Origin: CAIUVD01 sp044338255
Lineage (GTDB): Bacteria; Planctomycetota; UBA11346
Assembly (NCBI GenBank): GCA_044338255.1
Contig: JBIILZ010000083.1
Location: forward strand, 1-17,571
Direction: 5' to 3'
DNA: 17,571 bases
Under the pieces are notes generated by a model that saw nothing but the letters and a program-made list of their open reading frames with translations, did no database searches and was not told where the DNA came from. The first letter of the stretch is position 1; each line of letters begins with the position of its first letter. The position numbers and the translations under genes are program-made. This document shows, piece after piece, positions 7,466 to 15,452 of the stretch.

Positions 7466-7962
7466 GTACGCTCCTGCGTGGCTGCGGCTGCCTGCTGTTG
7501 CTGATCATCCTCGCCATCGGCGGCGGAGCCTATTCGCTGTGGAAGGTGAAGCAGGAGATGCCCGCCGATGCCCAGCGCGACACGCTCTTCACCACCCATC
7601 GCGCGTTGATTGATCGTCTCGATACCGCGATCCGCGCCGCCGATGGTTTCACCAACGCTGCCGAGCGCCTCAAGGCCGTCGCCACCGATGCCGACCTGCT
7701 CTATCTCCGGCTCGAGGAAGCCGGCGGCACGCAGCGGATCGATGTCCTCAAGCGTCTGAACTGGGAAGGGACCTCGACGGTGGTGCTGAACGGCGCCGGG
7801 GCCGGCACCCTGCGCACCAAGTTCGGCACCCAGGACATCCGCATCATCAGCAGCAGCGAACGCACGGCCTCCGGCATGCTCCTCACCTACACTCTCTACC
7901 TCGCTTACGGCCAAGCTCTCCCGCAAAGCGGGCCCGACGAACTGCTGGAACGCCCCCGATGA
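7462..7962 (+). CDS. Small single-pass membrane protein of unknown function between menF and menD
   Basis: This 166-aa protein has an N-terminal hydrophobic helix (about residues 9-25, CGCLLLLIILAIGGGAYSLW), probably an uncleaved anchor, and a mostly polar domain of about 135 residues with a helical first half and a strand-rich second half (STVVLNGAGAGTLRT, DIRIISSSE, LLTYTLYLAYG). I do not recognise the family. It overlaps menF and menD by ATGA at both ends, so it is translated with them. It is not a known Men enzyme (no MenH, MenC or MenE motifs). A role in the membrane step or in anchoring the pathway is possible but not shown. Confidence 0.8.
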   Translation: MSTLLRGCGCLLLLIILAIGGGAYSLWKVKQEMPADAQRDTLFTTHRALIDRLDTAIRAADGFTNAAERLKAVATDADLLYLRLEEAGGTQRIDVLKRLNWEGTSTVVLNGAGAGTLRTKFGTQDIRIISSSERTASGMLLTYTLYLAYGQALPQSGPDELLERPR

Positions 7963-9677
7963 CCGACGCCAATCGCAATGCCCGCTGGGCGCGACTGATC
8001 GCCGAGGAACTGGCGCGAGCCGGGGTCAGCCACGTGGTTCTGTGTCCAGGCAGTCGCAACAGTCCGCTGCTCTTCGCGCTCGCGGCGCAATTCGGCGAGT
8101 GCGCCTGCAGCCATGTCGACGAACGCAGTGCCGGCTTCATCGCCCTCGGCCTGATCCGCGCCACCGCCACAGCGGTGGCGGTGTGCGTTACCAGCGGCAG
8201 CGCCCTCGCCAACCTCATGCCGGCGGTGTGCGAGGCCGACGCCGCGGAATTGCCGCTGATCGTCATCAGCGCCGATCGTCCGTGGGAAGCGCAGCACTGC
8301 AGCGCCCCGCAGACCATGCCCCAGCCCGGCATCTTCCAGCACTTCATCCGTGCGCAGGTCGCCCTCGGCGAACCCACCGATGACGAGCGCAGCCTGTGCG
8401 CCCTGCGTGCCCAGGTCAGCCGCCTGGCGCAGACCAAGCATGGCCCCAGCCATCTGAACGTACCCCTGCGCGATCCCCTGCCGCCGCTCGCGGATCCGCA
8501 GTGGCAGCCGCCGGTCTTAAGCCGCGAGGCTGGGTCCGGCCGCGAGGCTGAGTCCGGCCGCGACTCCCCCTATGTCGTCGTGCATCATGCCGAGCCGGCG
8601 CCGAGCCTTGCTCCCCAGCCGTGGTTGCGCCCCGGACTCCGCGGGCTGATCGTCGTTGGCAGCCTCACCGATCATCAGCTGACGAGCACCATCGCGAGCT
8701 TCGCCGCCGCCACCGGCTTTCCGCTGCTCGCCGATGCCGCCAGCCACCTCCGGCATCCCGCGGTTCCCCAGCTCGTCGTCACCGCCGATGGGCTGCTGAG
8801 CGGCCGGCTGCAGGACGAGAGCCCCGAGCTGATCATCCAGATCGGTCCGGCACCGCTGACGCGCGCGGTCTACGAATGGCTTGCGCGTCAGCGCTGTCCG
8901 TGGATCTCCATGGCCACCGAGCGCAACCAGGATTCGCTCGGCCGCGCCTGGCTGGCGATCAACGGTCCCTGTGCGGCACCACTGGCGCAGCTCGGCACGT
9001 GGTTGGCCCCGGGTGACCGGGTGTGGCGCGAACGCTGGCTGGCGGCTGATGCCGCCGCCCGTGAGATCCTCGCCCAGGCGACCCCGGCCCTCGGCTGGAG
9101 CGAGTCGCTGGCGGTGCGCAGCGCCGTCAACCATCCCGGCTTCGGCTTCGTGCACCTCGCCTCGTCGATGGCCATCCGCCACGCCAATCTGCATCTGCTG
9201 CCGTCTTCGCGCCCGGTGCACGCCAACCGCGGCGTCAATGGCATTGATGGCACGCTGGGGACCTTCCTCGGCGAGTGCCGGGGGCATCACCTTCCCGGGG
9301 TGCTGGTGATCGGCGATCTGGCGTTCTTGCACGATCTTCCGGCGCTCGCTTCGGCAGCCTTGGCCACCGCCGGCGGCGCCATCGTCGTCATCGACAACGG
9401 CGGCGGAGGGATCTTCGATTACCTGCCGGTGGCCCAGGTCCCTGGCTACGCGACCTGGGTACGCACCAGCCACAGTCTCGATTTCACCGCCGCCGGCACA
9501 CTGTTCGGTCTACCCTGCCATAACTGCCAGGAGCTGGCGCAATTGCAGGCGGCGCTGACCTCGGCCGCGGCCACCGCCCGCCTGCACCTGATCATCTGCC
9601 GATTACGCGCCGGTGACGCCGTGACTCAGCACCGCAGCCTGATCCAAGCGATCGTCGGCTTGGAAGGCAACGGGTGA
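7959..9677 (+). CDS. menD: SEPHCHC synthase, ThDP-dependent (menaquinone biosynthesis)
   Basis: MenD joins isochorismate and 2-oxoglutarate-derived succinic semialdehyde on thiamine diphosphate to make SEPHCHC, the step after MenF. The product is 572 aa, near the family's usual length. Signatures in order: CPGSRNSPL (29-37), HVDERSA with the cofactor-activating E55 at the E. coli position, VTSGSALANLMPAV, ADRPWE, NRGVNGIDGTLGTFLGE, and the ThDP/metal motif from GD (452-453) to N480, followed by GGGGIFDYLP. A repeat-derived insert (about residues 188-201, Arg-Glu-Ala-Gly-Ser-Gly type) lies in the linker between the first and middle domains. It overlaps the upstream gene by ATGA and the downstream pilin-like gene by GTGA. 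Confidence 0.95.
   Translation: MTDANRNARWARLIAEELARAGVSHVVLCPGSRNSPLLFALAAQFGECACSHVDERSAGFIALGLIRATATAVAVCVTSGSALANLMPAVCEADAAELPLIVISADRPWEAQHCSAPQTMPQPGIFQHFIRAQVALGEPTDDERSLCALRAQVSRLAQTKHGPSHLNVPLRDPLPPLADPQWQPPVLSREAGSGREAESGRDSPYVVVHHAEPAPSLAPQPWLRPGLRGLIVVGSLTDHQLTSTIASFAAATGFPLLADAASHLRHPAVPQLVVTADGLLSGRLQDESPELIIQIGPAPLTRAVYEWLARQRCPWISMATERNQDSLGRAWLAINGPCAAPLAQLGTWLAPGDRVWRERWLAADAAAREILAQATPALGWSESLAVRSAVNHPGFGFVHLASSMAIRHANLHLLPSSRPVHANRGVNGIDGTLGTFLGECRGHHLPGVLVIGDLAFLHDLPALASAALATAGGAIVVIDNGGGGIFDYLPVAQVPGYATWVRTSHSLDFTAAGTLFGLPCHNCQELAQLQAALTSAAATARLHLIICRLRAGDAVTQHRSLIQAIVGLEGNG
8521..8567 (+). repeat. 18-bp tandem repeat inside menD
   Basis: Two full units (8521-8538, 8539-8556; GCCGCGAGGCTGRGTCCG, one mismatch) and a third partial one (GCCGCGACTCC, 8557-8567) encode the SREAGSGREAESGRDS linker. 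Period 18 keeps the frame. The CGAGGCTGA core resembles the other arrays in the window. It sits between MenD domains where length change should be harmless. Confidence 0.85.
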
Positions 9678-10306
9678 GCCCCAGACTGCGTATCATGTCC
9701 ATGCGTCGCACCCCTCGCAGCGGCTTCACCCTGGTCGAGCTCCTGGTCGCCACCGGCGTGTTCATGATCGGCTTCAGCGCCGCCTTCGGCCTGTTCCTGG
9801 CCGCCATCCGCTATCGCACCATGGCCGATGACACCATCCGCCTGTCGTTGGCGGCGTCTTCGCTGGTCGAGGAGCTGGCGATCGGGAATGGGAATGGCAT
9901 CACGCCAGGTACCCTGAAAGCACCCAGCGAATATCTCGGGGAAGGCGATCTCCCCGGATCGACCGGAGCACTCGATCCAAAAAAGTTCTATGCCTACAGC
10001 GGTGTGCCGGGAACCTGGTACACCGTCGAATCGTGCACCGATGTGCTGGGCGGCGACAATCCCGAATCAGCGACCCTGCACCTCAACCTGCTGGTCCTGG
10101 TGTTCACCCAGGCCGACCAGCCGCTGACCCTCGAGGACATCAACCGTCGCGTACGGATCGTCACCAATCCGAGCGCTGGATTTCGTGGCCAGCTCGAGGA
10201 CACCGCCAGCAACAACGAAGTCCAACGGGTCCGCGACGGTTTGGTGCAACGCGGCCTGGCCATGCGCATCAGCGCCGTAGTCCTACGCCGCCCGTCGTGG
10301 ATGTGA
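9674..10306 (+). CDS. Type IV pilin-like / pseudopilin protein with prepilin N-terminal motif
   Basis: The 210-aa product has a classic class III prepilin signal: a basic leader (residues 1-17, MSPRLRIMSMRRTPRSG) and a predicted cleavage between G17 and F18 in SG|FTLVELLVATGVFMIGF, followed by the hydrophobic helix that anchors the pilin in the membrane or fibre. E22 is the conserved Glu at mature position 5. The remaining ~160 residues resemble minor pilins or pseudopilins (PilV/PulI type) but cannot be assigned to a subfamily. GTG 9674 overlaps the menD stop as GTGA; ATG 9695 or 9701 would shorten only the leader. No other secretion or pilus gene is nearby, so it presumably works with machinery encoded elsewhere. 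Its stop lies in the first unit of a 15-bp repeat array. Confidence 0.85.
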   Translation: MSPRLRIMSMRRTPRSGFTLVELLVATGVFMIGFSAAFGLFLAAIRYRTMADDTIRLSLAASSLVEELAIGNGNGITPGTLKAPSEYLGEGDLPGSTGALDPKKFYAYSGVPGTWYTVESCTDVLGGDNPESATLHLNLLVLVFTQADQPLTLEDINRRVRIVTNPSAGFRGQLEDTASNNEVQRVRDGLVQRGLAMRISAVVLRRPSWM

Positions 10307-10341
10307 TCAAAGCTGATGTGATCGAAGCTGATGTGATCAGC
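10300..10341. repeat. 15-bp tandem repeat (GATGTGATCRAAGCT) spanning two convergent stop codons
   Basis: Two units (10300-10314, 10315-10329; one mismatch) and a partial third (10330-10340). The first contains the TGA of the pilin-like gene (10304-10306) and the third contains the ppk1 stop on the other strand (10337-10339), so the array fills the whole intergenic space. GCTGAT-GTG-ATCAGC (10327-10341) can form a 6-bp hairpin and might act as a weak bidirectional terminator. Confidence 0.88.
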
Positions 10342-12514
10342 GACCTTTCTTGCGCGGAATGAAGGTCAGCCCGCGCTTCTTGGCCTTGTTGCCGCCGGCT
10401 GACGCCAGCTCGGCCTCGGCGGCCAAGGCGATCTGCGACGGACGCAGCTTGTCGCCTCGTGCCGGGCGCATGCGCACATAGACGCCATCGGTGCCCAGCA
10501 CGCGGGCCTGGGCATTGTCGGCGAGGGTGATGTCGAGGATGCGCTGCAGACGCGCCACCAGCGATTCCTCCTCGATGCGCACCAGGCATTCCACCCGGCG
10601 ATCGAGATTGCGCGTCATCCAATCGGCGGAAGCGATGGCATACACCGGCTCTCCGTCATTGTGAAAATAGAAGACGCGGCTGTGCTCAAGGAATCGCCCG
10701 ACGATTGAGCGCACGCGGATCTTTTCAGACAAGCCCGGCACACCCGGACGAAGGATGCACATCCCGCGTACGATGAGTTCGATCTCGACGCCCGCCTGCG
10801 AGGCCGCGTAGAGTTCCTCGCACATCGCCTCATCGACCAGAGCATTGAACTTGGCAACGATCTTCGCCGCGCGTCCGGCCTTGGCATGGGCTGCCTCGCG
10901 GCGAATCCAGGTCACGCATTGGGTGCGCAAGGTCAACGGGGCCACCGCCAGGCGCTCCCACTCCGGAGGCTGGCTGTAACCGGTGATCATGTTGAACAGC
11001 GCTGCGACGTCGCGACCGACGGCCTCGTTGCAGGTCAGGTAGCTGAAGTCGGTGTACAGTCGCGCGGTCTTGTCGTTGTAATTGCCCGTGCCGAGATGGC
11101 AGTAGCGGCGGATGCCGTCCTCGTCGCGACGGATCACCAGGGTCAGCTTGGCGTGGACCTTGTAGCCGACGAGGCCGTAGATCACGTGCGCGCCAGCTTC
11201 TTCGAGGGCGCGGGCCCAACGGATGTTGGCCGCTTCGTCGAAGCGGGCTTTCAACTCCATGAGCACCGTCACCTGCTTGCCCGAGCGCGCGGCGCGGATC
11301 AAGGCCTTGACGATCGGACTGTTGCCCGAGGTCCGGTACAAGGTCTGCTTGATCGCCAGGACCTGGGCATCATCGGCGGAGCGCTCGACGAACTCGACCA
11401 CCCGCTGGAAACTCTGATACGGATGATGGAGAAGGATCTCATCGTCGCGCAGGCATGCGAACGGATCGGCCCAGGCTTCTTCCGGAGGATAGATCGATTG
11501 CACCAGGGGCGGATCGCAGAGGTCGGCGCGCTCGGGGAGGCGGCCGGCCACACCGAAGAGGAAGGTCAGATCCAGCGGCCCATCGACCCGCACCACATCG
11601 GCGTCGCTGAGGTGCATGCGCTCTTCGAGCCACGACAGCAGGACCGGGTCGCCATTGGCCTCGACTTCGATGCGTACCACCTGCCCGTGATCGCGTGACG
11701 AGAGTTCATCCTCGATCTCCTGAAGCAGGTCGGTGGCATCCTGTTCATCGATGTCCAGTGAGCCGTCGCGCGTCGGGCGGAACAGGCAGCGACTGACCAA
11801 CGTATGGCCGGGGAAGAGATGCCCGCAATTGGCGAGGATGATGTCCTCGATGAGGGCATAGGTGCCCGGCTTCGAGACCAGAGCGATCAGGCGGTTGCCG
11901 CTAGGCACCGAGATCAGCGCGTTCTTACGCTCGGTCATGGCCACCGGCAGGACGCCGTTGACGACCAACTGCACGGCGACGCAGATGCCGCGATTAGCAA
12001 CCAGCGGAAACGGACGCGCGGGATCGACGGCCAAGGGCGTGAGCACCGCTTCAAGCTGGTCGAGGTAGTATTTGCGGAGGGTCTCGCGATCGATGTCCGT
12101 CCATTCGGCGGGCGGGATAATCTGATAGCCCTGGGCGGCCAATTGCGGGGCGACGTCGTTGCTCCAGCAGGTATATTGATCGGCCACCAGCTGATTCAGT
12201 TCAAGGCGCACCGGATCAAAGATGCGCCGTGCCTCGTGGGCTTCGGTGGTTTCGGCGGCCGCTCCGGTAGCACGCGACAGCGTCCACAATTCGGCCATGC
12301 GCACCATGGTGAATTCGTCATTGTTGGAGGCTACGATGGCCAGGAACTTGGCGCGCTCGATCAGCGGCACGCTGCTGTCCTGGGCTTCTTCGAGGACCCG
12401 CCGATTGAAGGCGATCCACGAGATCTCACGCGAAAAATAGCGGCCTTTTACAGAGGCGTTGGGGAGGAGCCCATTCGCCCGCGGTGCCGGGCTCGAGGTT
12501 ACGGAGCGCGCCAT
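10337..12514 (-). CDS. ppk1: Polyphosphate kinase 1
   Basis: PPK1 reversibly makes inorganic polyphosphate from ATP through a phosphohistidine. The 725-aa product is close to the usual length and has the family's N domain (RYFSREISWIAFNRRVLEEA, then SNNDEFTMVRMAEL), the head domain, and two phospholipase-D-like C domains. The catalytic stretch YKVHAKLTL puts the phosphorylated histidine at H454, followed by HLGTGNYND and TARLYTDFSYLT. The C-terminus is Lys/Arg-rich (KKRGLTFIPRKKGR). It starts 18 nt after the ppx/gppA-like stop, so the two are one operon encoding polyphosphate synthesis and breakdown. Only a weak SD (AAGG) precedes the start. Its stop codon lies within the 15-bp repeat array shared with the convergent pilin-like gene. 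Confidence 0.95.
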   Translation of the reverse strand: MARSVTSSPAPRANGLLPNASVKGRYFSREISWIAFNRRVLEEAQDSSVPLIERAKFLAIVASNNDEFTMVRMAELWTLSRATGAAAETTEAHEARRIFDPVRLELNQLVADQYTCWSNDVAPQLAAQGYQIIPPAEWTDIDRETLRKYYLDQLEAVLTPLAVDPARPFPLVANRGICVAVQLVVNGVLPVAMTERKNALISVPSGNRLIALVSKPGTYALIEDIILANCGHLFPGHTLVSRCLFRPTRDGSLDIDEQDATDLLQEIEDELSSRDHGQVVRIEVEANGDPVLLSWLEERMHLSDADVVRVDGPLDLTFLFGVAGRLPERADLCDPPLVQSIYPPEEAWADPFACLRDDEILLHHPYQSFQRVVEFVERSADDAQVLAIKQTLYRTSGNSPIVKALIRAARSGKQVTVLMELKARFDEAANIRWARALEEAGAHVIYGLVGYKVHAKLTLVIRRDEDGIRRYCHLGTGNYNDKTARLYTDFSYLTCNEAVGRDVAALFNMITGYSQPPEWERLAVAPLTLRTQCVTWIRREAAHAKAGRAAKIVAKFNALVDEAMCEELYAASQAGVEIELIVRGMCILRPGVPGLSEKIRVRSIVGRFLEHSRVFYFHNDGEPVYAIASADWMTRNLDRRVECLVRIEEESLVARLQRILDITLADNAQARVLGTDGVYVRMRPARGDKLRPSQIALAAEAELASAGGNKAKKRGLTFIPRKKGR

Positions 12515-12532
12515 GGTATCTGCCTTGCGGTC

Positions 12533-14224
12533 TCAGGTATCTTCACGTGGAACGACGACCACTTCGAGGCCGAAGACTTCTTCGAACAGCCCGGCCTTGC
12601 CGGCCACCGACCAGCGCTCGAGGGCGATCTGCCGGCGATCCACGCGCAGCAGCAGACGCCGCCCATCCACCGAAGTACGGATGCGTTTGACGCGCTGGCT
12701 GCGCTCGACGTCCAAGGCATAGGCCAGACGCAGGAAGGCCGCGAGGTAGGCCACCACCACCCGATCACGGCGCGGCAGATCGGTGAATTCCGCATGATGC
12801 GGCTCGGGCGGGCTCTTGCGATGGTAGCGAGCGACGTTGGCGACCATATCCTGCTCGGCCTGGGTCAGACCCGGCAGATCCACCGATTGGATGATGTACA
12901 TGGTGTGCTTGTGGCGGTTGCGGACATTGATGTAGCTGCCGACGTCATGCACCAGGGCGCTGAATTCCAGCAAGGTCCGCTCACGGTCGCTGAGACCGTG
13001 CAGGGCCTTGGTCTGATCGAACAGCTGCGTCGCCAGAGAAGCGGTATTTTCCGCATATTCGAGCTCACCACCGTAGCGCACCACAAGCTGTTTGGCCTCG
13101 GCGATGAGATGCGAGGCGTCCAGCTGATGGGCTCCGGCACCGGGGAGATAATCCGCCAGCAAGCCATCACGCAGGGTGCATTGCGGCACCAGGACGCGCT
13201 TGGCCCCGGTCTCCTTGCACAGATGGCGGAGCAGCGCCGCCGCCGGCAGCAGCCGGGCGGCCGCGAACAGGTCGAGGCCGCAGCGCTCGCTGCGGCTGAT
13301 CGGCGTCAACGGCGAGACCTCATGCCACCAGGCTTCGAGCTTCTTGGGGTCGATGGATTCCATCAGGCCGCCGGTCTCGGCATGCAGCAGCGATACCAGC
13401 TTGCGGACCTCGCCACCGGTGACGACCAGGTTGGACACCGTCTGCGAAGGCAGGCGCACCAGCATCATGCGCGCCGCCCCGGTCGCGAAACGATCGATGG
13501 TCACCGAGAAATCCACCGAATCGCTAAGCTCTTTAAACTGATCGTAGAGGCGCACCGTGCCATAATGCTCATCCACCGAATGGACGAGTTTTCCGGCCCG
13601 GATCAGACCGATGCAGGTCGAGCCGGCGCCGATGTCGATCAGCAGGGTGTTACCGGTCAGGGTGTGGTCGGCGCGCGCACACAGGGAGCGCAAGGCGCCG
13701 TAATACAGACGTGCGGTCTCAGGCCCATCGATGACCTGCAGATCGATGCCGAAACGATCGCGGATCCGCTCGATCAGCACATCGCTGTTGTTGGCTTCGC
13801 GCAGCGCGCTGGTGGCCACCGCCCGGATATTGGTGATGCGGTACGCCGAGGCTGCGGTCATGATCCCGGCAAAGGCCTCGACCACCGAATCCATGGCTTC
13901 GCGATCGAGCTTTCCGCCGGTGAATCCTGCCGTGAGCTCGACCGGGAAGACCAGGTCTTCGAGGATGCGCTGGTGCTCGCCTTCAACCTCGGCGAGGAAC
14001 GCCCGTACCGAGCTGGTGCCGCAGTCGATGACCGCGACGGTGTCCTTGGCGCTGCCGCCTTTGATCCCCTCGCGGGCCATCAACGCTGAGCGGCTGACGC
14101 GCACCGTTTCGATGCCTTGTGGTGCCTGGGCTTGGTGCGTCGCACTCAGGCGCCGGAAATGGCTGGTCGTAGGATTGAGAACCGGACGATCAGACGGCGG
14201 CCGGACACTCTTGCGCTTCGTCAT
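12533..14224 (-). CDS. Ppx/GppA-family exopolyphosphatase with C-terminal HD-type domain
   Basis: The family removes terminal phosphates from polyphosphate or hydrolyses pppGpp. The 563-aa product has the ASKHA fold motifs VIDCGTSSVRAFL (about 64-76), ATSALREANN, GPETARLYYGAL, DIGAGSTCIGL and VVTGGEVRKL. The C-terminal part is HD-like (FSALVHDVGSYI, then NRHKHTMYII). The phosphate-binding loop reads DIGAGST where DIGGGST is usual. ATG 14224 gives a disordered basic leader of ~60 residues; ATG 14080 just before the fold is an alternative start (515 aa). Neither has a clear SD. Pairing with ppk1 18 nt downstream favours exopolyphosphatase (ppx) over GppA. A perfect 14-bp palindrome abuts the 14224 start. 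Confidence 0.9.
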   Translation of the reverse strand: MTKRKSVRPPSDRPVLNPTTSHFRRLSATHQAQAPQGIETVRVSRSALMAREGIKGGSAKDTVAVIDCGTSSVRAFLAEVEGEHQRILEDLVFPVELTAGFTGGKLDREAMDSVVEAFAGIMTAASAYRITNIRAVATSALREANNSDVLIERIRDRFGIDLQVIDGPETARLYYGALRSLCARADHTLTGNTLLIDIGAGSTCIGLIRAGKLVHSVDEHYGTVRLYDQFKELSDSVDFSVTIDRFATGAARMMLVRLPSQTVSNLVVTGGEVRKLVSLLHAETGGLMESIDPKKLEAWWHEVSPLTPISRSERCGLDLFAAARLLPAAALLRHLCKETGAKRVLVPQCTLRDGLLADYLPGAGAHQLDASHLIAEAKQLVVRYGGELEYAENTASLATQLFDQTKALHGLSDRERTLLEFSALVHDVGSYINVRNRHKHTMYIIQSVDLPGLTQAEQDMVANVARYHRKSPPEPHHAEFTDLPRRDRVVVAYLAAFLRLAYALDVERSQRVKRIRTSVDGRRLLLRVDRRQIALERWSVAGKAGLFEEVFGLEVVVVPREDT

Positions 14225-14238
14225 AAACGGTACCGTTT
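14225..14238. promoter_or_regulatory. Perfect palindrome AAACGGTACCGTTT at the ppx start, candidate operator
   Basis: This 14-bp perfect inverted repeat lies directly before the preferred ppx start codon (CAT at 14222-14224), in the 108-bp gap between the divergent ppx-ppk1 and metallophosphoesterase genes. On the - strand a TTGACC (14260-14255) lies 17 bp from the palindrome's edge, so the palindrome would cover the -10 region, the usual place for a repressor. The -10 sequence itself (AACGGT) is poor. Operator function is inferred from symmetry and position only. Confidence 0.45.
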
Positions 14239-14332
14239 CCGCACCTTGCCCCCAGGTCAAGCCAAGGCTGTGTTAATCACCGAGCAAGGCCTCCTGTTTA
14301 CTCCCGGCGGTGCGACCTACCTTGCGCAGCCC

Positions 14333-15082
14333 ATGCCAACCCTCTGGGCTTTGTCTGACCTCCACCTTTCGACATCCGGGAGCAAACCCATGGATGTATT
14401 CGGTGATCATTGGGATCAGCATGATCAACAGATGGCCCGCAACTGGGATGCCACGGTCGCCAGCGATGACATCGTCTTAACCCCCGGTGACTTCTCTTGG
14501 GCAATGAAAGCCCCCGAAGCCGCCAGTGATTTCGCCTGGTTGGGCCAGCGACCTGGCTGGAAAGTGCTGGTCAAAGGCAATCATGACTATTGGTGGCCAC
14601 CGTCGCAGGCGAAGATGGCCGCACTGCTGCCGCCCCGGACTTTTGCGCTCAAGAAGACCGCCTGCCATATTCCTTCTGCCGCCGGCGGCATCGGCATCTT
14701 CGGCGTTCGCGGCGGCGATTTCGCGCCTTTGACGCGCTATGGCGACAAGCGCACGCATGAAGACATCCAACTCTGGCTGGCGCGCGAGGAAGACGAACTC
14801 AAAGCCTCGATCGCCGCCCTCGACGCCTTGGACGCCAGCGCCGGTCGGCCTCGCGGCTTGCGGATCTGCCTCTTTCATTACCCGCCGATCGCGCCCGGCC
14901 GCACCGCCAGCCGTTTTACCTCCTTGATCGAGGCTGCTGGCGCTACGTGGTGCATCTACGGCCACCTGCATGGCAAAGAAGTCAGCGCCGCCAAGGTCGA
15001 GGGTACCTATAACGGCGTCACCTACCGCTGTACCAGCTGCGATCAGGTCGGCTTCACCCCTCTACGCCTTGCTGAATTTTAA
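14333..15082 (+). CDS. Calcineurin-like metallophosphoesterase
   Basis: The 249-aa protein has every metal-ligand motif of the binuclear metallophosphoesterase fold: SDLHLS (D and H near residues 9 and 11), LTPGDFSWAM, KGNHDYWW, LFHYPP and YGHLHGKE. It also has the KPMDVFGDHWDQH stretch typical of a widespread bacterial subfamily annotated only as metallophosphoesterase. Substrate unknown. ATG 14333, one residue before the TLWALSDLHLS strand, is the sensible start; an open frame extends further upstream, with GTG 14270 as an alternative, but that sequence is not protein-like. No SD is seen. It diverges from ppx-ppk1 and lies 69 bp before rpmH. Confidence 0.9.
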   Translation: MPTLWALSDLHLSTSGSKPMDVFGDHWDQHDQQMARNWDATVASDDIVLTPGDFSWAMKAPEAASDFAWLGQRPGWKVLVKGNHDYWWPPSQAKMAALLPPRTFALKKTACHIPSAAGGIGIFGVRGGDFAPLTRYGDKRTHEDIQLWLAREEDELKASIAALDALDASAGRPRGLRICLFHYPPIAPGRTASRFTSLIEAAGATWCIYGHLHGKEVSAAKVEGTYNGVTYRCTSCDQVGFTPLRLAEF

Positions 15083-15151
15083 CTCGCGATCAACAGTTGA
15101 CGACCTCATTTTGACCTACACACTGCTAGCCTCTTCCGGATTGGACTCACC

Positions 15152-15328
15152 ATGCACACCAACATTCGCCGCAGCTCACTGAAATCACGCAAGATGACGG
15201 GCTTCCGTCGTCGCATGAAGACGAAAGCCGGCCGCAGCATCATCAACCGCCAGCGCCGTCGCGCGTGTGGCAAGGGCAAATTCAACCAGAAGACGGTCTG
15301 GCACCGCAACGCCGGCAAACGCTGCTAA
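15152..15328 (+). CDS. rpmH: Large ribosomal subunit protein bL34
   Basis: The 58-aa, strongly basic product carries the bL34 signature: SLKSRKMTGFRRRMKTKAGR (residues 9-28) then RRRACGK, matching the family's GFR-RM-T-GR...RR layout. It binds 23S rRNA in the 50S subunit. It is longer than the usual ~44-46 aa because of a C-terminal tail (KFNQKTVWHRNAGKRC) after the normal end. The N-terminal KRT-QPS block is replaced by MHTNIRR. In most bacteria rpmH sits beside rnpA and dnaA; neither is here. A weak SD-like GGA lies 6-8 nt upstream. A strong intrinsic terminator follows 27 bp downstream, so it is probably a single-gene transcript or the end of one starting at the phosphoesterase. Confidence 0.9.
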   Translation: MHTNIRRSSLKSRKMTGFRRRMKTKAGRSIINRQRRRACGKGKFNQKTVWHRNAGKRC

Positions 15329-15354
15329 TCGCACGTCTGTTCTGGCTAGCTCAC

Positions 15355-15387
15355 GAAACCCTCGCCCACGGCGAGGGTTTCTTCATT
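15355..15387 (+). terminator. Intrinsic terminator after rpmH
   Basis: GAAACCCTCGCC (15355-15366) pairs perfectly with GGCGAGGGTTTC (15370-15381), a 12-bp GC-rich stem with a 3-base loop (CAC), followed by TTCATT. The T-run is short, but stem strength and position between rpmH and the lexA promoter make a terminator the clear reading. It also has A/T-rich flanks on the other strand. Confidence 0.85.
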
Positions 15388-15417
15388 GATACGGTTCAGA
15401 CGGATACAGAGTTTTTA

Positions 15418-15446
15418 TTGACACGGGTCATTTCACACTCCATATT
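15418..15446 (+). promoter_or_regulatory. Sigma-70-type promoter for lexA, predicting a leaderless mRNA
   Basis: A perfect -35 (TTGACA, 15418-15423) is followed after exactly 17 bp by CATATT (15441-15446), a 4/6 match to TATAAT. The start point expected about 7 nt on falls at the A of the lexA ATG (15453), and no SD exists between. No classical LexA box (CTGT-N8-ACAG or GAAC-N4-GTTC) is visible around it, so the autoregulatory operator must have another sequence if present. Confidence 0.6.
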
Positions 15447-15452
15447 ACCGCC

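Noticed and set aside
11804..14089. A 761-codon open frame on the + strand opposite ppk1 and ppx
   Set aside because: It is the exact antisense of two well-supported genes, is rich in His/Gly/Arg/Gln as expected from antisense high-GC codons, and has no recognisable domain.
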